64,000 nt of DNA from Epinephelus fuscoguttatus. Taxonomy: Eukaryota > Chordata > Actinopteri > Perciformes > Serranidae. Below, in pieces: positions 49,256 through 62,100 of the stretch; within the stretch, counting starts at the first letter, position 1; the number at the start of each line of letters is the position of its first letter. The position numbers and the translations under genes were made by a program. The notes beneath the pieces are model-generated. The model had not been told where the DNA came from. It ran no database searches and saw only the letters and a program-made list of their open reading frames with translations. The stretch spans positions 17,919,379-17,983,378 of the forward strand of contig NC_064771.1 in assembly GCF_011397635.1 (NCBI RefSeq), read 5' to 3'.

Positions 49256-50080
49256 AGCTCAGCCCTGTCGCCAGAGGAAAATGGCTGCATTATACATGTC
49301 TGCAAACAACGAATATGTTACATTTGCACATCATATTTGTATCATATCGATGTTTCTACTCCTCACAGGGTTTCCCCCATTGTCTGTGGCACCGAACTTG
49401 GGTGTTATTTATGAACACATTGCAACATTTCTCAGCAGCATTTGTGGCCCTGAACTTAAGTGTTTTTTTTTTTACCAACATATCGCAGTAGTTGTGGCAC
49501 CAGCCTGGGTGTTTTTTACCAACAATTTGCGGCGTTTCCCAGCACTGTTTGTGGCCCCAAACCTGAGTGTTTTTTACCAATATATCATAGTAGCTGTGGC
49601 GTTTCCCAGCAATGTTTGTGGCATCAGACCTGGGTGTTTTTTGACCAACTTATCACAGTATTTGTGGCACATTACCTGGGACGTTTTAGCAGCAATTCGC
49701 CGTGTTTATGGCACCGAACCTTTGTGTTTTTTGCCCACACTTTGCAGTGTTTTCTAGCGGCATTTGTGGCACCAAATCTCAGTGTTTTACACCATGCAAA
49801 ACATGATTCCCAGCAGCGTTTGTGGGTGTTTTTAGCAGCACATCATGCTGTTTCCCGGTGGCATATGTGGTCCCTGAGTGTTTTAATCCCTGCCTTTCCA
49901 GCGGTTTTTGTCCCAGCAAACATTTTCAAACTTACCCTAACAGTTTTTGTGCTTTGATGTTACCACCACAACATTGTTGAGAAATGTTAAGTTTCAACAT
50001 ATCCTCTACGAAATAATATACAAATGTAGCGTATCCATGGTTTGCACACATTTTTTCTGGCGATTAAGTTGAAAAGCTGA
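49256..50080. mobile_element. GTTGCCAGGA-family element, copy 3, enlarged by an internal minisatellite
   Basis: The terminal repeats are GTCGCCAGAGGAAAATGG on the left and ACATTTTTTCTGGCGATTAA on the right. The inside is a degenerate tandem repeat (49358-49930) absent from the two smaller copies. Confidence 0.65.
49358..49930 (+). repeat. Degenerate minisatellite, unit about 65-75 bases
   Basis: Seven to nine variants of a unit with TTTCCCAGCA, TTTGTGGC(A/C)CC, AACCTG(A/G)GTGTTTTT and ACCAA(C/T)ATATC. It keeps a 158-codon open frame (49281-49757) with repeated VAPNLSV/VAPNLGV, but the unit length varies and no coding signal supports a protein. Confidence 0.7.
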
Positions 50081-51568
50081 GAAGTACTATGTAAATATTA
50101 TGTAGAATAATTGATAGTCTTGCATTACACTTCACAAACAGCCAGCTTAGTATTTGCTTTTGGTTCCTGCAAACTTCAAATGGCCAACACAAAACCTGTC
50201 CTGCCCTGCAACATTTAAAAACACCTCCTATCTCCTGTTAAAAGCATCCTGTAATGAAGATCAGTTCACATTTTGTTTACAGTGGGAAATGACACACAGC
50301 CCACTTGGCTACTTGTGCAAATGACTTTAAAGCGTAACACATTGTGCTTACACTGCTTAACGTACATCTACCAAAAACAATTTATCTACAAAGTAATATG
50401 TTGGCCTTTGTGTCCTTTCCCGCTGTATTTTTGTTGTGTAACACAGCATGCAGACGTTGAATTCCCCCTGTAGGAAGCAGCCACAGAGAAGGTAGTGCTG
50501 TGCTGACGGAGTGTTGTTGCATCAGGTGAAGTGAAACACACCATTGGTAGGTAGCAGTTAATCTTCCCTAACAATGGCTAACTGGCCCATAATGGGTGGA
50601 GTTTAACAGTTGCATTAAGAATATGTTAACATTAGCTGAAGTTTAGTTGAGTTTGTGACAAAATTACCAAGTTAGTGTGTATATTTTTGTCAAACTCCAA
50701 CCATCACAAGGCCACAGTCAGACAACAAAGAACACCCATTGGTACAGTATGACGCCCTTAGTGCCTTCCTGCTGAAATGGAAAAATATATTGTGGTGCAC
50801 AGCGGCCACCGCTCCACCACTCCAGACTACGCATCATTTGAGCCGACCATAAATAATAGTCCTTTTTTTATTCTGACTAGCTCAGGCACATTAGTCGGAT
50901 GGCAACTCGGTAAAATATTGATGATGCATTTTCACTGGGTTTCTTAGGCTGCATGTCCCACAAAGATGTCTCAGAAGCTGTCTGGACAATCGCAGTGCTG
51001 CTTCAATCTCAAGTTTAGTTCAGAAAATATTTTGTTCATGCCACCTTAATGTATTGAGACAAATTGTCAGCTTGCATCACACGGCAGCCATTTTTTTTAT
51101 GCTGAATCAGAGTTGAGGGGCAACAACAGGAGGGACAGGAAATAAAAAACTGTTTTTATAGTACTACAGCAATGTGTGCTGGTGAATGCAGACAAAAATC
51201 TCTTAAAGGAAGAGGTGGATATTGTAAATCATATACACATTATCTGATAAACTGTTCACCTGACCTAACTGAAAAGCTGTAAGCCTTTACATTTTCATGA
51301 AATCAATACCTATTTTTGATATTTATGGTCTGCATTTTTCTTCAATAGCCACCTAATGTAACACATGCTTCCTGTAATTCCCTTTCTATATATTGTAGTT
51401 TTGATTGTTAGTGGCGTACTCCGCCACACCTGTGCTGGATTTACATTGTCTTCATGAGGGACTCACAGGAAACAATGTATGCCTGAAATTCATCTTAATT
51501 TTATTTGATTTAGCCTATATCAGCCTTGTAGTTTACTGTTTGCTCTCTGACACCATGTCAGAGCTACA
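50081..51568. other. Intergenic DNA, no gene recognised
   Basis: Nothing supportable beyond simple AT-rich sequence was seen. Confidence 0.5.
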
Positions 51569-52648
51569 TTAAAGGCATACTATGCAGGATTTTATGTTTA
51601 AAAAAAACAAACAAAAAAACAATGTATAGACTCAAACAAAACTAATACTTTTCAGTCATCATTTACGACGCATTAGTGTATCAGGGTGTCTACAGGTTTT
51701 AGACACTTAAATGTAATGCTTTTTAAGACCTTTTTCAACCAAATTTAAGACTGAGTTTTAGACAAATCATCTTTTTCTAATTCAGACACTGCAGGTAAGT
51801 ATGAAGGTAATTAGTATGTATGTTGTCCTGTGCAGAGGGAGATTTTATGTTGGAATATAGCTACTAGAGTGCATTTTGCCAACAGGTAAGTGCGAGTATA
51901 AAGTAAAAAGACTTATCATTAGGTTAAATGATAAGTTTAAACATTTGTAACATCAGAAATTTGGACTTTCAAGCAGAAGATATTTTAATAAAAAAAGAAA
52001 TTCAAAGATGGATAAAGAAAATTAGAAAACATGTTTACAGCAACTAAGACATCATAAATTCAAATTTAAGACTATTTAATGACTTTTAAGGCCTAATATT
52101 TAGAAAATTAAATTTAAGACTTTTTAAGGACCTGCAGACACCCTGTGTATGAGGATGTAATTTTCTTCAGAGACCCTGCCATTTGCCTGTATTTTCTTAT
52201 TTATTCTTATTTTGCTGTGTTTGGGTCGTTTATAACTTTATAAAAGCTCATGACCAGGTGCAAAATTGCACTGAATTAGAGGCAGGGGATGAAGAAAGAC
52301 ACAGAGTTGGCATGTTTTCTATTGGATAGGTCGGTGCTGGCGGTTAGCTTAGTTAGCTTGCTAAAATATTCAGTTTAATTGGGTTTTATTTATAAAGCCC
52401 AATATCACAAATCACAATTTGCCTCATAGGGCTTTACAGCATTCGACATCCCTCTGTCCCTGGACCCTCACAGTGGGTAAGGAAAAATCAGTATCAGTTT
52501 TTCTATTACAAAAAATGTACCATTTCTACAGTAGTGCAGTAGTGCAGTAGCTTGCAGCGTACAAACAAATGGCATAGGGAGGAGGGGCCAAGCATGAATG
52601 TAGGTTTTATAAATAGCAATCAACAATTCCTGCATAGTATACCTTTAA
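51569..52648. mobile_element. TTAA-flanked inverted-repeat element with nested insertions
   Basis: The ends TTAAAGGCATACTATGCAGG and, inverted, TTAAAGGTATACTATGCAGG differ at one position, and TTAA lies at both edges. Inside are a hAT-like element (51682-52145) and a fragment (about 52372-52480) with AAAGCCCAATATCACAAATC and GGGCTTTACAGCATTCGAC, a common fish repeat. Confidence 0.85.
51682..52145. mobile_element. hAT-like non-autonomous element, nested
   Basis: Ends CAGGGTGTCTACAGGTTTTA and, inverted, CAGGGTGTCTGCAGGTCCTT. The inner sequence has repeated TTTTTAAGACCTTTTT-like motifs. A clean 8-base target duplication was not found. Confidence 0.75.
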
Positions 52649-54784
52649 GTTCCTGCTAATGCAAACTGACTGCTGCTGTTTCACATATAGTCTAACGCCT
52701 TGTTTCTGCCATTAAAAACGTTATTTTTCATAGAGTATAAAAATAAATACAGGGCATAAAAACATAACAACTTCATAATGTAATGGTAAATTAGTAGTAT
52801 TTACTTGAATATTAATGTACCTGTTATAATCATGTCCCATCACTTCATATGAGAGTTTTTTATTCTGCTAATATTATGCTATGAGTTGTATTAGCTTAAA
52901 TATAATGCAATTATTAAACTTAATTTGGGTGCTACCTCTGATTAACAATGATGAGTGCTTTCCAGATTTTACATATGCTTTATGGGAATTCACAAAAAGT
53001 TGGGAAGCCCGTATAGGAAGTTACAACAAAAGGTTTTGATTCTGAGAAAGTGATTTGGATCTAATCTTTGAGCAAAATCAGCATGCAGTGTGGAGAGAGA
53101 AACAATAAAGGGAATAATACACGCTGCTCACGTGATAAAAACACTAAGATCACTATATTTCATATACAAATTGATTACCAACCATGCTAAGACTACATTA
53201 CTAAATGTATGGGTGGTCATCTTTGCAGTATTTAATTCTATCCTAATTTTCTATTTTTTGCCTTTTTTAAAGTCTGAAATCGGAGGATTTGAAACACTCG
53301 TCACGTGTGATATGAGTAAAATATGAACAAGAGAAAAAAAGAGTTCCAATCTTTGGTTAAGATGAAGGTGAAACTGATGAAGAATAATGTAGACGGGGCA
53401 GTCAAAGTGCTGCTTGGTAAAAATTCAAGACAAGGATTGTTTTCACAAATGACAATAAAAATGCTGATAAAGTTAATCATGTCTCAGCCACTGCAGTCTG
53501 TCACGCTCTGCTAGCCTCCTCCTCACTGTGCTAAGTACTGTATTTACAACATCAACAGGGGTTTGGTGCTCTGGGATCGTCCATCAGGGGAAATAGTGAG
53601 TCTGGCTGTCACTGCGCTTGGTGATGACATAATTTTCTGCCCAAAGTCACACTTAATTTACACTACGGAGGAAGTACGTACCTACCTACAGTCAGACTTT
53701 AGTTACACTTGCACTGCAGTGGCGGCCTGGGGATGGGATGGAGAATGAGTGTTAATCACAGAGGGAGAAGGTAATGGACAGGGAGGACACAGAGGAACAC
53801 AGAGAGAGAGGAAGAACTGCAAATATTCTGACCAGACTGTTTACAAATGAAATGCTTGTGTAAAACTAAACAGATTGGAAAAAAATAATATCCTTAATCA
53901 TTCTTGTGTGTATGTACATACAGTAGAAGGCAGAGAGCTACTTGACACCTCCATTACATAATTCACATATGTCCCATAATTTTATGCGTGTGCGTGCTCT
54001 GGAGGACACAGGATTTGCTGACTCTTCAGATGCTATTCTCGGCATGGCTGTATACTGTAACTGTATCATCCTTACATGGGATCAATCGCCTGTTAAAGAT
54101 GGTATGATCTCCTGTTACCCTTTATTAGATGTATTGATCGCTTCACGGCAGTTACTGAAGCCACAATGTGTCCATACAGTACATACAGGGTGTCTTTTGG
54201 GAAAACTAGATGACATGCAACTATATCCTGCTTCCTCTTGTTACATGTATTTAGGCCATATGCATCAGCTGTTGAAGCTCAATCCTTTTAATATTTTAGA
54301 TATGTATACATCTCATACATATACATATATATTCATCTTTTGTTTTTCTTCTGCGAGGTACAGATCTGGCTTGGACGAAAGAATATTTGCAGACTGTTGT
54401 GATGAGGCAACATCGTAAGAGACACAGTGGTATTGTTACACACGTTAGAACATGCAAGACAGATACTGAGTATGATGACATACAGAAGGACACTGACACG
54501 GTTTCACACATAAGGAGCTGGCAAGTTAGGGTTAGTATATTTTATTTAGTTGTATCCTGGACTGAGCCACCTACAATAACTGTACGCCAGAAATTGGCTG
54601 TGGTGAATAATTTTGCATGAGTACAGGCAAATATTATAAAACCTTTGGTCTTGAAAGGTAATTCCACCATCAATCTATCTTAATCAATATCATAAGAAAG
54701 GTAAGCAATTGGGTACATAAGGGTGGAATGAAATGTAGATGGAGAGCGAATGCACCCTGCTAAATATAACGGCTTGTTTATAAC
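52649..54784. other. Intergenic DNA, no gene recognised
   Basis: The 158-residue frame at 53942-54418 has no recognisable domain. No splice-supported exon was found. Confidence 0.5.
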
Positions 54785-55086
54785 TAGGGCTGCAACTAAT
54801 GTGTATTTTCATTGTTAATTAATCAATGTTGTTGATCATTTTCTCAATTAATCGATTAGTTGTTTGGTCCATAAAATTTTTAAAAATGGTGAGAAAGGTG
54901 ATAAGTGTTTCCCAAAGCCAAAAATGATGTCCACAACCAAAAGAAAAATCAGTTTACTGTTACAGAGAACTAAAGAAACTAGAAAATATTCACACTAAAG
55001 AAGCTGGAATCAGACTCAGACTGATAAATTGATTATTAGATTAGTTAACGATCAATTTAATAGCTGACATGATCGATTAATCGCTT
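54785..55086. mobile_element. hAT-like short element (AGGGCTGCAACTAA type)
   Basis: Starts TAGGGCTGCAACTAATG and contains TCAATTAATCGATTAGTTGT, a well-known fish hAT-derived short element. The right end CGATTAATCGCTTTACC is diverged. Confidence 0.7.
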
Positions 55087-56185
55087 TACCTGTATTTTAA
55101 ACTAGATTTATTATTTAGATTTGTTTAAACCTCAACATAGTATCGGTTTACAAGTGGTGAAGTTGTTCAATAAATAACATAATCACTATTCTTGGGTCAG
55201 TAATCCATTAACAGTTTTCATAATTTAAATTGGTAATTAACAATAAGCTTTTTTGGTCCTTGAAAATGTCCTGAACCAGTGAGATTTGTGCCATTTTTCT
55301 GTGAATCAATGTCACTGTTTTGTTGGCAATTTCCTTTGTCATTCCAATTCATAGAAGACAGATAGTTGGTGATGGTAAAACTCAAAGGAGAACACAGGAA
55401 GAACATAGGGGAAGTCAAAACATCAAACAACAAAACACAGCTGTACAAAAATCAAAGACATTGATAAAACAAAAAAAACCAACTATAACCACAACAACAA
55501 AATATAGTATTCAACATAAAATACAACTTAATCCTGCGCACACTGAAAAGCATTCAAACAACAGCACTACAACACAAAGTCACTTCACAATACTCAATGA
55601 AAGATGTACAAAACATGTTAGAAACATATAAATAAGCGCAAAAACCCAAGAAATAAAAGACAAATTTGTACACACATAGTGAGGAAGTGAAAGGAGAGAG
55701 AGTGGAGAAGGAGAGACACAGAGAGAGAGAGAGACACAGAGAGAAACAAACGAGATCCTTGAAGAAGGTCTAGAGGAGTGATTGGGAGCGGGCAATCAAA
55801 GGGGTGATTGACCGTTTGACCTTAGTGAGACATGCATATTGCATCGGGTGCGTAGGAAGTCAAATGGCCAACAATCAAAGAGAAGAAACTGAAAGGCTGA
55901 TAAAAAGAAGTTGGAAAAAGACATCTTATGCGTGTATCTACGAAATAAATCACAACTGAAGCACACAAGAATGAGTTTTAGAAAGCGTGAGAATCCCTCT
56001 TTAAAAACAGGAAGGAGAACATTTGGTATCAGCGGAGAACAGATAGCTCAGTTTCTATATATTTACTGTTTGTCTTTCCCTAAATCACATATTTTCTTTA
56101 GCATGTAAGGTCATGTAAGTTTAAACTTTCTATATGTAGCCAATGCTTCATTTACACACTGGGTGAGAGGTAGCTTTTATGTCTA
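55087..56185. other. Intergenic DNA, no gene recognised
   Basis: Only a GA-rich run (55690-55745) and A-rich sequence are notable. Confidence 0.5.
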
Positions 56186-56186
56186 C

Positions 56187-57123
56187 AAGCCCTGACACAC
56201 CAAGCCAGCAGTCGGCTCTTGGTCAATGTCACGCCATCGGTAAGCATCTGTCGCCCTTGTATTGGCGGTGTGTCCAACACTGTTGGCAACAGTCAGCCCC
56301 TGTCAGTTTTTTTTGGCTGATTCAGCATGTTAAATCAGCATCAGAGACAGCGCATCCCGTTGGTTGATTGGCCAACCTGGTCTCACTCTGAAGTCGTCGA
56401 AATCCGGTGCTTGGGCAGTGACTTGCGGAAAACGCCATCCTTTAACGTCAGCATGATACGTGGTTGGTCGCTGTTATAGTTTGACGGTGCTTTGCAGCAT
56501 CAGGGGGGAAATGCGGTGGGACGAGAAGGAAAGTTAAGGTGACGAAAGTACGAGAAGGGTGAGTGGGAGCTGTGGTGGATTTTTCCTAAACCTAACCACG
56601 TGCTTTTGTTGCCTAAACCCAACCAAGTGCATTAGTTGTTCGAGGAAAAAAACATCATTTATTTTGAAAGGGACTGTGTGTAAACTGTAAATTTCCTGTA
56701 AAAACAGAAGTGTATTTTGAAAGAAGACTATGCATGTAACAGGCAGAACTTGACATGGCATCCTAGTACATCAACAACCAACGCACCCAGGGTACCTTTC
56801 ACGTCGTACCTGGACAGTAAATATAATTTGTTCTTCAACATCTGGTTGTGCTGTTAGTGTGCCAACTGGCTAACCAGCGTCTTGAATTCGTCCTGTTGGT
56901 CTTCCGGTTTCCCTTTTTTAATGACAAATACAGTAACTGCCACTTGTCAGTATGGAGAGTTATTTCCTCTCACTCAGGCACAGGATGAATGTGCTAGTTG
57001 GCTGTAGTCTGTGTGGCATGTTCAGGTGCAACTTTTTGGCCAAGACATAGACGACATGAGGCAACTCAACAGTATGCCTTCATCACTGCTGGTTCTTTGA
57101 TGTCGGTTTGGTGGGTCTGGGCT
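56187..57123. mobile_element. Inverted-repeat DNA element with nested insertion
   Basis: The ends AGCCCTGACACACCAAGCC and, inverted, AGCCCAGACCCACCAAACC suggest terminal inverted repeats. Family copy 5 (56373 to about 56815) is inserted inside. The target duplication is not clear. Confidence 0.55.
56373..56815 (+). mobile_element. CAACCCGGTCTCAC-family element, copy 5 (3' truncated)
   Basis: Starts CAACCTGGTCTCACTCTGA and follows the family to TTTCACGTCGTACCTGGACA. About 75 bases of the right end are missing. Confidence 0.8.
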
Positions 57124-59002
57124 GTACACACATGACCTCCTTCTCAAATGCTAGATAACTGGGTTCCAGAGATGGCATTCAACAGTTGATTTTTTTTTGG
57201 GGTATTTATGGTAAGCACCACCTACAATCTCTTTCTCCAGTGCACAAAGCTCAACATGATCCCAGCCTAAATGTATGAATTACAGAGTACAACATCCCAA
57301 AACCTGACGCTTTGTCCTGATGACTTGAGCACTTATTTCCTTCACTCCTGATTTGCTTTAAAGAGGGATTTTGGCAGCATTTAGATTGCAGTTTATACAC
57401 GAGAACCACTGAAACTGAAGCAATGTCAGGGACCTGTAAGTGAAGGGCTTGGACAGCTCGAAGGCTTGCTTACCTTAGACAGCATGTAGCCGCTTTTCAA
57501 TCAAATCTGTCATAGCATTTTGTCTGTCTGTCTTTCTGTCTGTCTGGTCAGTAAGTGTTTCAGTCACCGAGTGCAGCTCATAATCCTTTTGATTTCTATC
57601 CAGGTCTCCACAGTACAAATACAAAAGGTCCTGAACTTTGGACTACACTAGGCACTGAAAGCACAGATACATGGTCGAGGGAATAGTATTTCAGATCCAT
57701 TACACGCTCACAGCACGGTATTTTTTGCGAAGAAGTATTGTGTTGACTGGCTTTGTTTACAAAGCTGAAATAAGACATTGTATAAACAGTTTAAAATGTT
57801 TGCTTGTTTTCAGCGTGGCATGTTTCAAGAGGTACTATCCCTTGACCTAGATGGCTCCGCTGACCCCAGTGACCTTTGGGCCTTGGAAAGATGTTTGTCT
57901 AACAACACTGCACTCAACTGTGTGATGATATCAAGGCTGGACAATTGATTTGACATCAAATACAGCATATGTACATGTAAGTATGCACATTTTTGAGCCT
58001 GAAAAGTATTCTAGTATAAAAGGAACAGGTGCCATTGCCTGAAGAGTATGTAAGTTTAACCTGTGCATGAGTACATGTACATATATAAATATAGAACTGT
58101 AAAAAAGGGTGTATTTTTCAAGGCAAATCTGTTCTAAATTGCAGTGAGTGCTTTTGTTTGCCAAGGTGGAGGCCTGTGGGGTAGGGAGTAACACGGAATA
58201 AACACAGTCGAAAGGGAAAAAACAAAATTAAGCCACACACGACAACACAAACACGACACTCAGACGGCATTGAGAGGACAGAGACACAGTGTATAACATG
58301 TAAGAATGAAAAAGCCCACATACACACGCGTGATATGACACAACCTGAAGAGAGAGACAACAACAACACAGAGGCACATCAGACAACAACGTGACCCGCT
58401 GTTCCCAGTTCAATCTTCTTCAGTGTTATGTTTTATTAGTTACTGACACCGGACAACTTTTCACTTGAGCTGCCGGATGTATTTGCACATGTGCGCGCCC
58501 CACATGGACGCGTTCTTGCACTCACGACCGTATGCGACACACACAAGTATACACATTTTTGCGCACACTTCTCATTGTGGGTGTATATCACAGAGCAATC
58601 CCATTTTCTTTTTCTTTTTACACCTTGTGCACAAAATTTGTTTGCAGGTAGGATAGTGGGCTGAGGTCAGAAATCAGACAATGAGCCCTAAAATGCCACC
58701 CAAACCTTAATATTCAGATTGAAACAGTTAGCTCAGCTGTTAAAACTGACAGCACACTTTCAGTCACAGAGAGGGTGACAATTCAGACTCAACTGAACAT
58801 GTAGACACAACACTGTGAAAATGGTGGTGTATCTGTGGTTTGAAGTCATGCATAGTGTGTGCAGCTCTTTGTGTTAAAGTGTGTGCTGTAGTGGTTCAGT
58901 GTAACTGCAAAAAAAAAACAAAAAAAAACATGCTATGTGATGGAGAGCCAGATCAAAATTTCAGTATGTTCTCAGTCAAAAGTTGACTAAGCTACGGGCT
59001 CC
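57124..59002. other. DNA downstream of kcnc3, no separate gene recognised
   Basis: May include kcnc3 3' UTR. The minus-strand AATAAA nearest the stop reads at 59003-59008, with others farther away. No coding exon was supported. Confidence 0.45.
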
Positions 59003-59043
59003 TTTATTTTATTTTTTAACCTGTTTTCAGTGTTACCTCTGGT

Positions 59044-59159
59044 CTATGGTTTGATCCAGGAGGAGGTGGAGTTTGCATTGAGGTCCTGCTGTAACAGAGA
59101 CCCTTCCATCTTATACCAATCCTCAGTCAGAGGGGAGTCTGGGCTGGGTGCCAGGGCTG
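59044..59159 (-). CDS. kcnc3: kcnc3 last coding exon
   Basis: Encodes [19 protein letters not shown] and [17 protein letters not shown], then TAG at 59046-59044. It was found by homology to the human KCNC3 C-terminus. The 5' border is uncertain: in-frame acceptors at 59165, 59159 and 59156 are all compatible with phase 1. Confidence 0.88.
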
Positions 59160-62100
59160 CTGCCTCTAGTTTGTTGTCAACAAGGGGGGTGTTGAAAGTT
59201 TGGAGGGAGTGTGAGGGAGTGTTTTGGTGCAGGTTGGCGGCAGTGGTGGTGGTTGAATTGCAGTAGTAAATGAATCAAGGTGTTAGGTTTTCATGAGCAC
59301 AAAGATAATGCACATGGGGTTTAAAAAAAGGGGGGGGGGGGGTAGTGGGGGAGGAGGGGGCGGGGTTACAGTGTAGCACAAAGGAAAAGAAGGGAGGGAA
59401 ATGAGAGCATGGGTTTTAAGATGGGGCAGAGGAGGAAGGGGGTCAGGAGGGGAAATGTGCGGCAGGTTAGGGAGGGAAAGTCATCACAAAAGGTAAAGGA
59501 GGGGGGGCAAGGGGGAAAAAAACAGGATGATGCAAGGCAGGAGAGAGAGAGAGAGAGAAACAGAGAGGGAGAAACAGAAGTGACGAGAAGTAAATTAATG
59601 CATGGTCAACTGTCTGAGTCCAGAAGACAGAGAAAGACTGAGATCGTTTATGAGCATGGATGAATGTGACATCATGGGACACAGAACAAAATGCACAGAC
59701 ACCATGGAAAGATGGAAAATGTGACTGTGGAGAAGAGAAAGAAAAAAGGAGAGAAGTAGAGGGGACAGAAAATCTTGTCTGACAGAAGAAATAAAATATG
59801 ATACCAAGCAGTGATGGAAACACAGACAACATGAGTGTGAAGAGGTGGAAACAGTAGAAGCAGAGCAGAAGTGTGTATGCTTGTGTTGTAACTGCCTGAC
59901 TGTGTATGTGTGTGTATGTTTTGCTGCTAGCTGTGATTGGAGCCTTCTATCTGTAGTCAAGACATCCAAAGTTCAAGTGTGCTCTTCCATCCAACCCATC
60001 TTTCCTAAATGTTTGGATCTTCTACATACAGTAACCTGTGTGTAGATATCTGTATCAGCTGCACACTGGACGTATATGCTATATATGTTTGCAATATGTT
60101 GTGCCTGGTGTCTTGCTGTGTGGATTTGTTTACATAAGATGTGCATGTTTTCATGTCCGTCTCCCGGTGTGAAACGTACCTTTCCGCACATTCCCATCTG
60201 TGGCACGGAATTCCCTGGTGTTGAGCAGGAAGCAGGCGCGGTCCTGCTGGTAGCGTTCCCGGGTAGGCCCTCGCCCAATAGGGCTCCTCTCGTCTGGGCT
60301 CAGCACCTGGTCGATGGTGGGACAGTCCTCGTTAGCCAGGGCGGCCGAGGCCGCGTCACCATTCTGCTTAGAATCTGGAGGGAAGGTGGAGGAAAACCAC
60401 AGAGGAGGATTATGAGAAAACCGTCGAGAAAAGCATCTGGTGTTGTGTTAAGTTATATTGTGGATAAACTGCAAGAACATACATCAACAACAACAGTGAC
60501 AAAGTTTTTGGGTAATGTATTAGAGAAACCTACCCAAACTTTGCTGCAGCATTACAGCCTCCTGAATGTACACATTTGTTTGTCCGTTTCTATTTCACAT
60601 AACTACATTTTTGGATGTTCTTTGCTGTTAAGGGACAGTCTGCCCCTAAATCAAAAATAGAGCTTTTTATTTAGTTAGATTGTTTTGTTGTAAGTTGCTG
60701 AATGTTGGAGATATTGGCCGTAGAGATGTGGAACTGGATGGCACTATTTTCTTTCTACCGAACTACACCAGCCAAACACATCACCACACAGAAGGAATCG
60801 TGCTAGTGCCACTAAGCTAGCAAACTGTACAGCTTAGCTGAGGAGGACACCATCACTGTTTACATCTTGTCACAAGCACAAGCCTCTCGACCATGAGTAG
60901 ATGCACACTTCTTCTGTGTGGTGATTCGGTTGGCAGAAAATAGTTCCTACATGAAACTGCTCACAACAAGGTCTGTGGATTATCTTGAGTAACCAGGTCA
61001 TGATTTCTGGAAAGAGGCATTGCTGTTGAGTTTTTCAAATTAATGTTTTTGGCGCTTTGAGCACCACAAGCTGAGTGTCATAGTTGCATTATATCCAAGA
61101 GAAGGCAGACATCTCTACGGTGATATCTCCAACACTCTGCAACTCACACCAAATCTTATCAACCTAGACTGATAACAGGTAACAGGAAAAATATGTATGG
61201 TTGATGTTGGGGTGAATTGTCCCTTTAATCACATGAAAAAATGTCTTATTACTTCAGGCTCTGGTATGTTGGCATTATTTTAAATTTTTAAAAGACAAGA
61301 CAATTGTCCAACAGAGTAACCAGTCCCTGTATGAATACAGCAGGCCTGAACCTTGGTAAACCGTCAAACATGTTGAGTGGTGAATAACATTCATTACTGA
61401 TTGGAAGTGACAGATGTAGTGGTCACCCCCATGTTCACTGAGGCGTTATGATAAAATATGTTACCATCATGTGGCGATGATACTGCAGAGCTGTCTTTGA
61501 GCCAGTGATACAACTGCCCGATTAAAAAAAAAAAAAATCTACCGACTCAACCTACAAGAAACCTTTTTAGTCTGGAGGGAAGCCAAGCAGACGAGATGGA
61601 GTAAAAGCACTGATGAAACCAATATTTTCAGGCTGGCTGATGACTAAGGCAGTAAAGTAATGCATTAAAAGGTGCATTATTGTTGCATGTGGCTGGTGTC
61701 TGATGCTGCAGCATGTAAAGGGAAAACAAAAAGGCAAATTACCTCCCCTCTTGATTTTACTGCTAATGCCGGAGAGAAAATATGTGCAGTCAGCCCAAAT
61801 TGAGACGCATTAAGCTGTTTTAATAGATAATTGAGTTCATTTTCCTTCCACAGTGTTTGTTCTTCACTGACAGATGGGTGCCTTAAGGCAACTGTGGACC
61901 TACCAGTTGATCATAAATTACACATGAGTTCTGATGGGCCAGTGAGATCTCCGGGGTGGATCCAGAATCAACTATGCATCACTTCTTGATAGTATTCTCA
62001 CTTCTTTCTTTGGCACTCTATTCCTCGACTGGACCTCTGAAGTCATCACTATGTACGCCTAAAACTGCCATTAGTAAACTGTTATACTTCCCCTGAAGCA

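Noticed and set aside
53942-54418. 158-residue open frame, plus strand
   Set aside because: No recognisable domain and no promoter, splice or conservation evidence.
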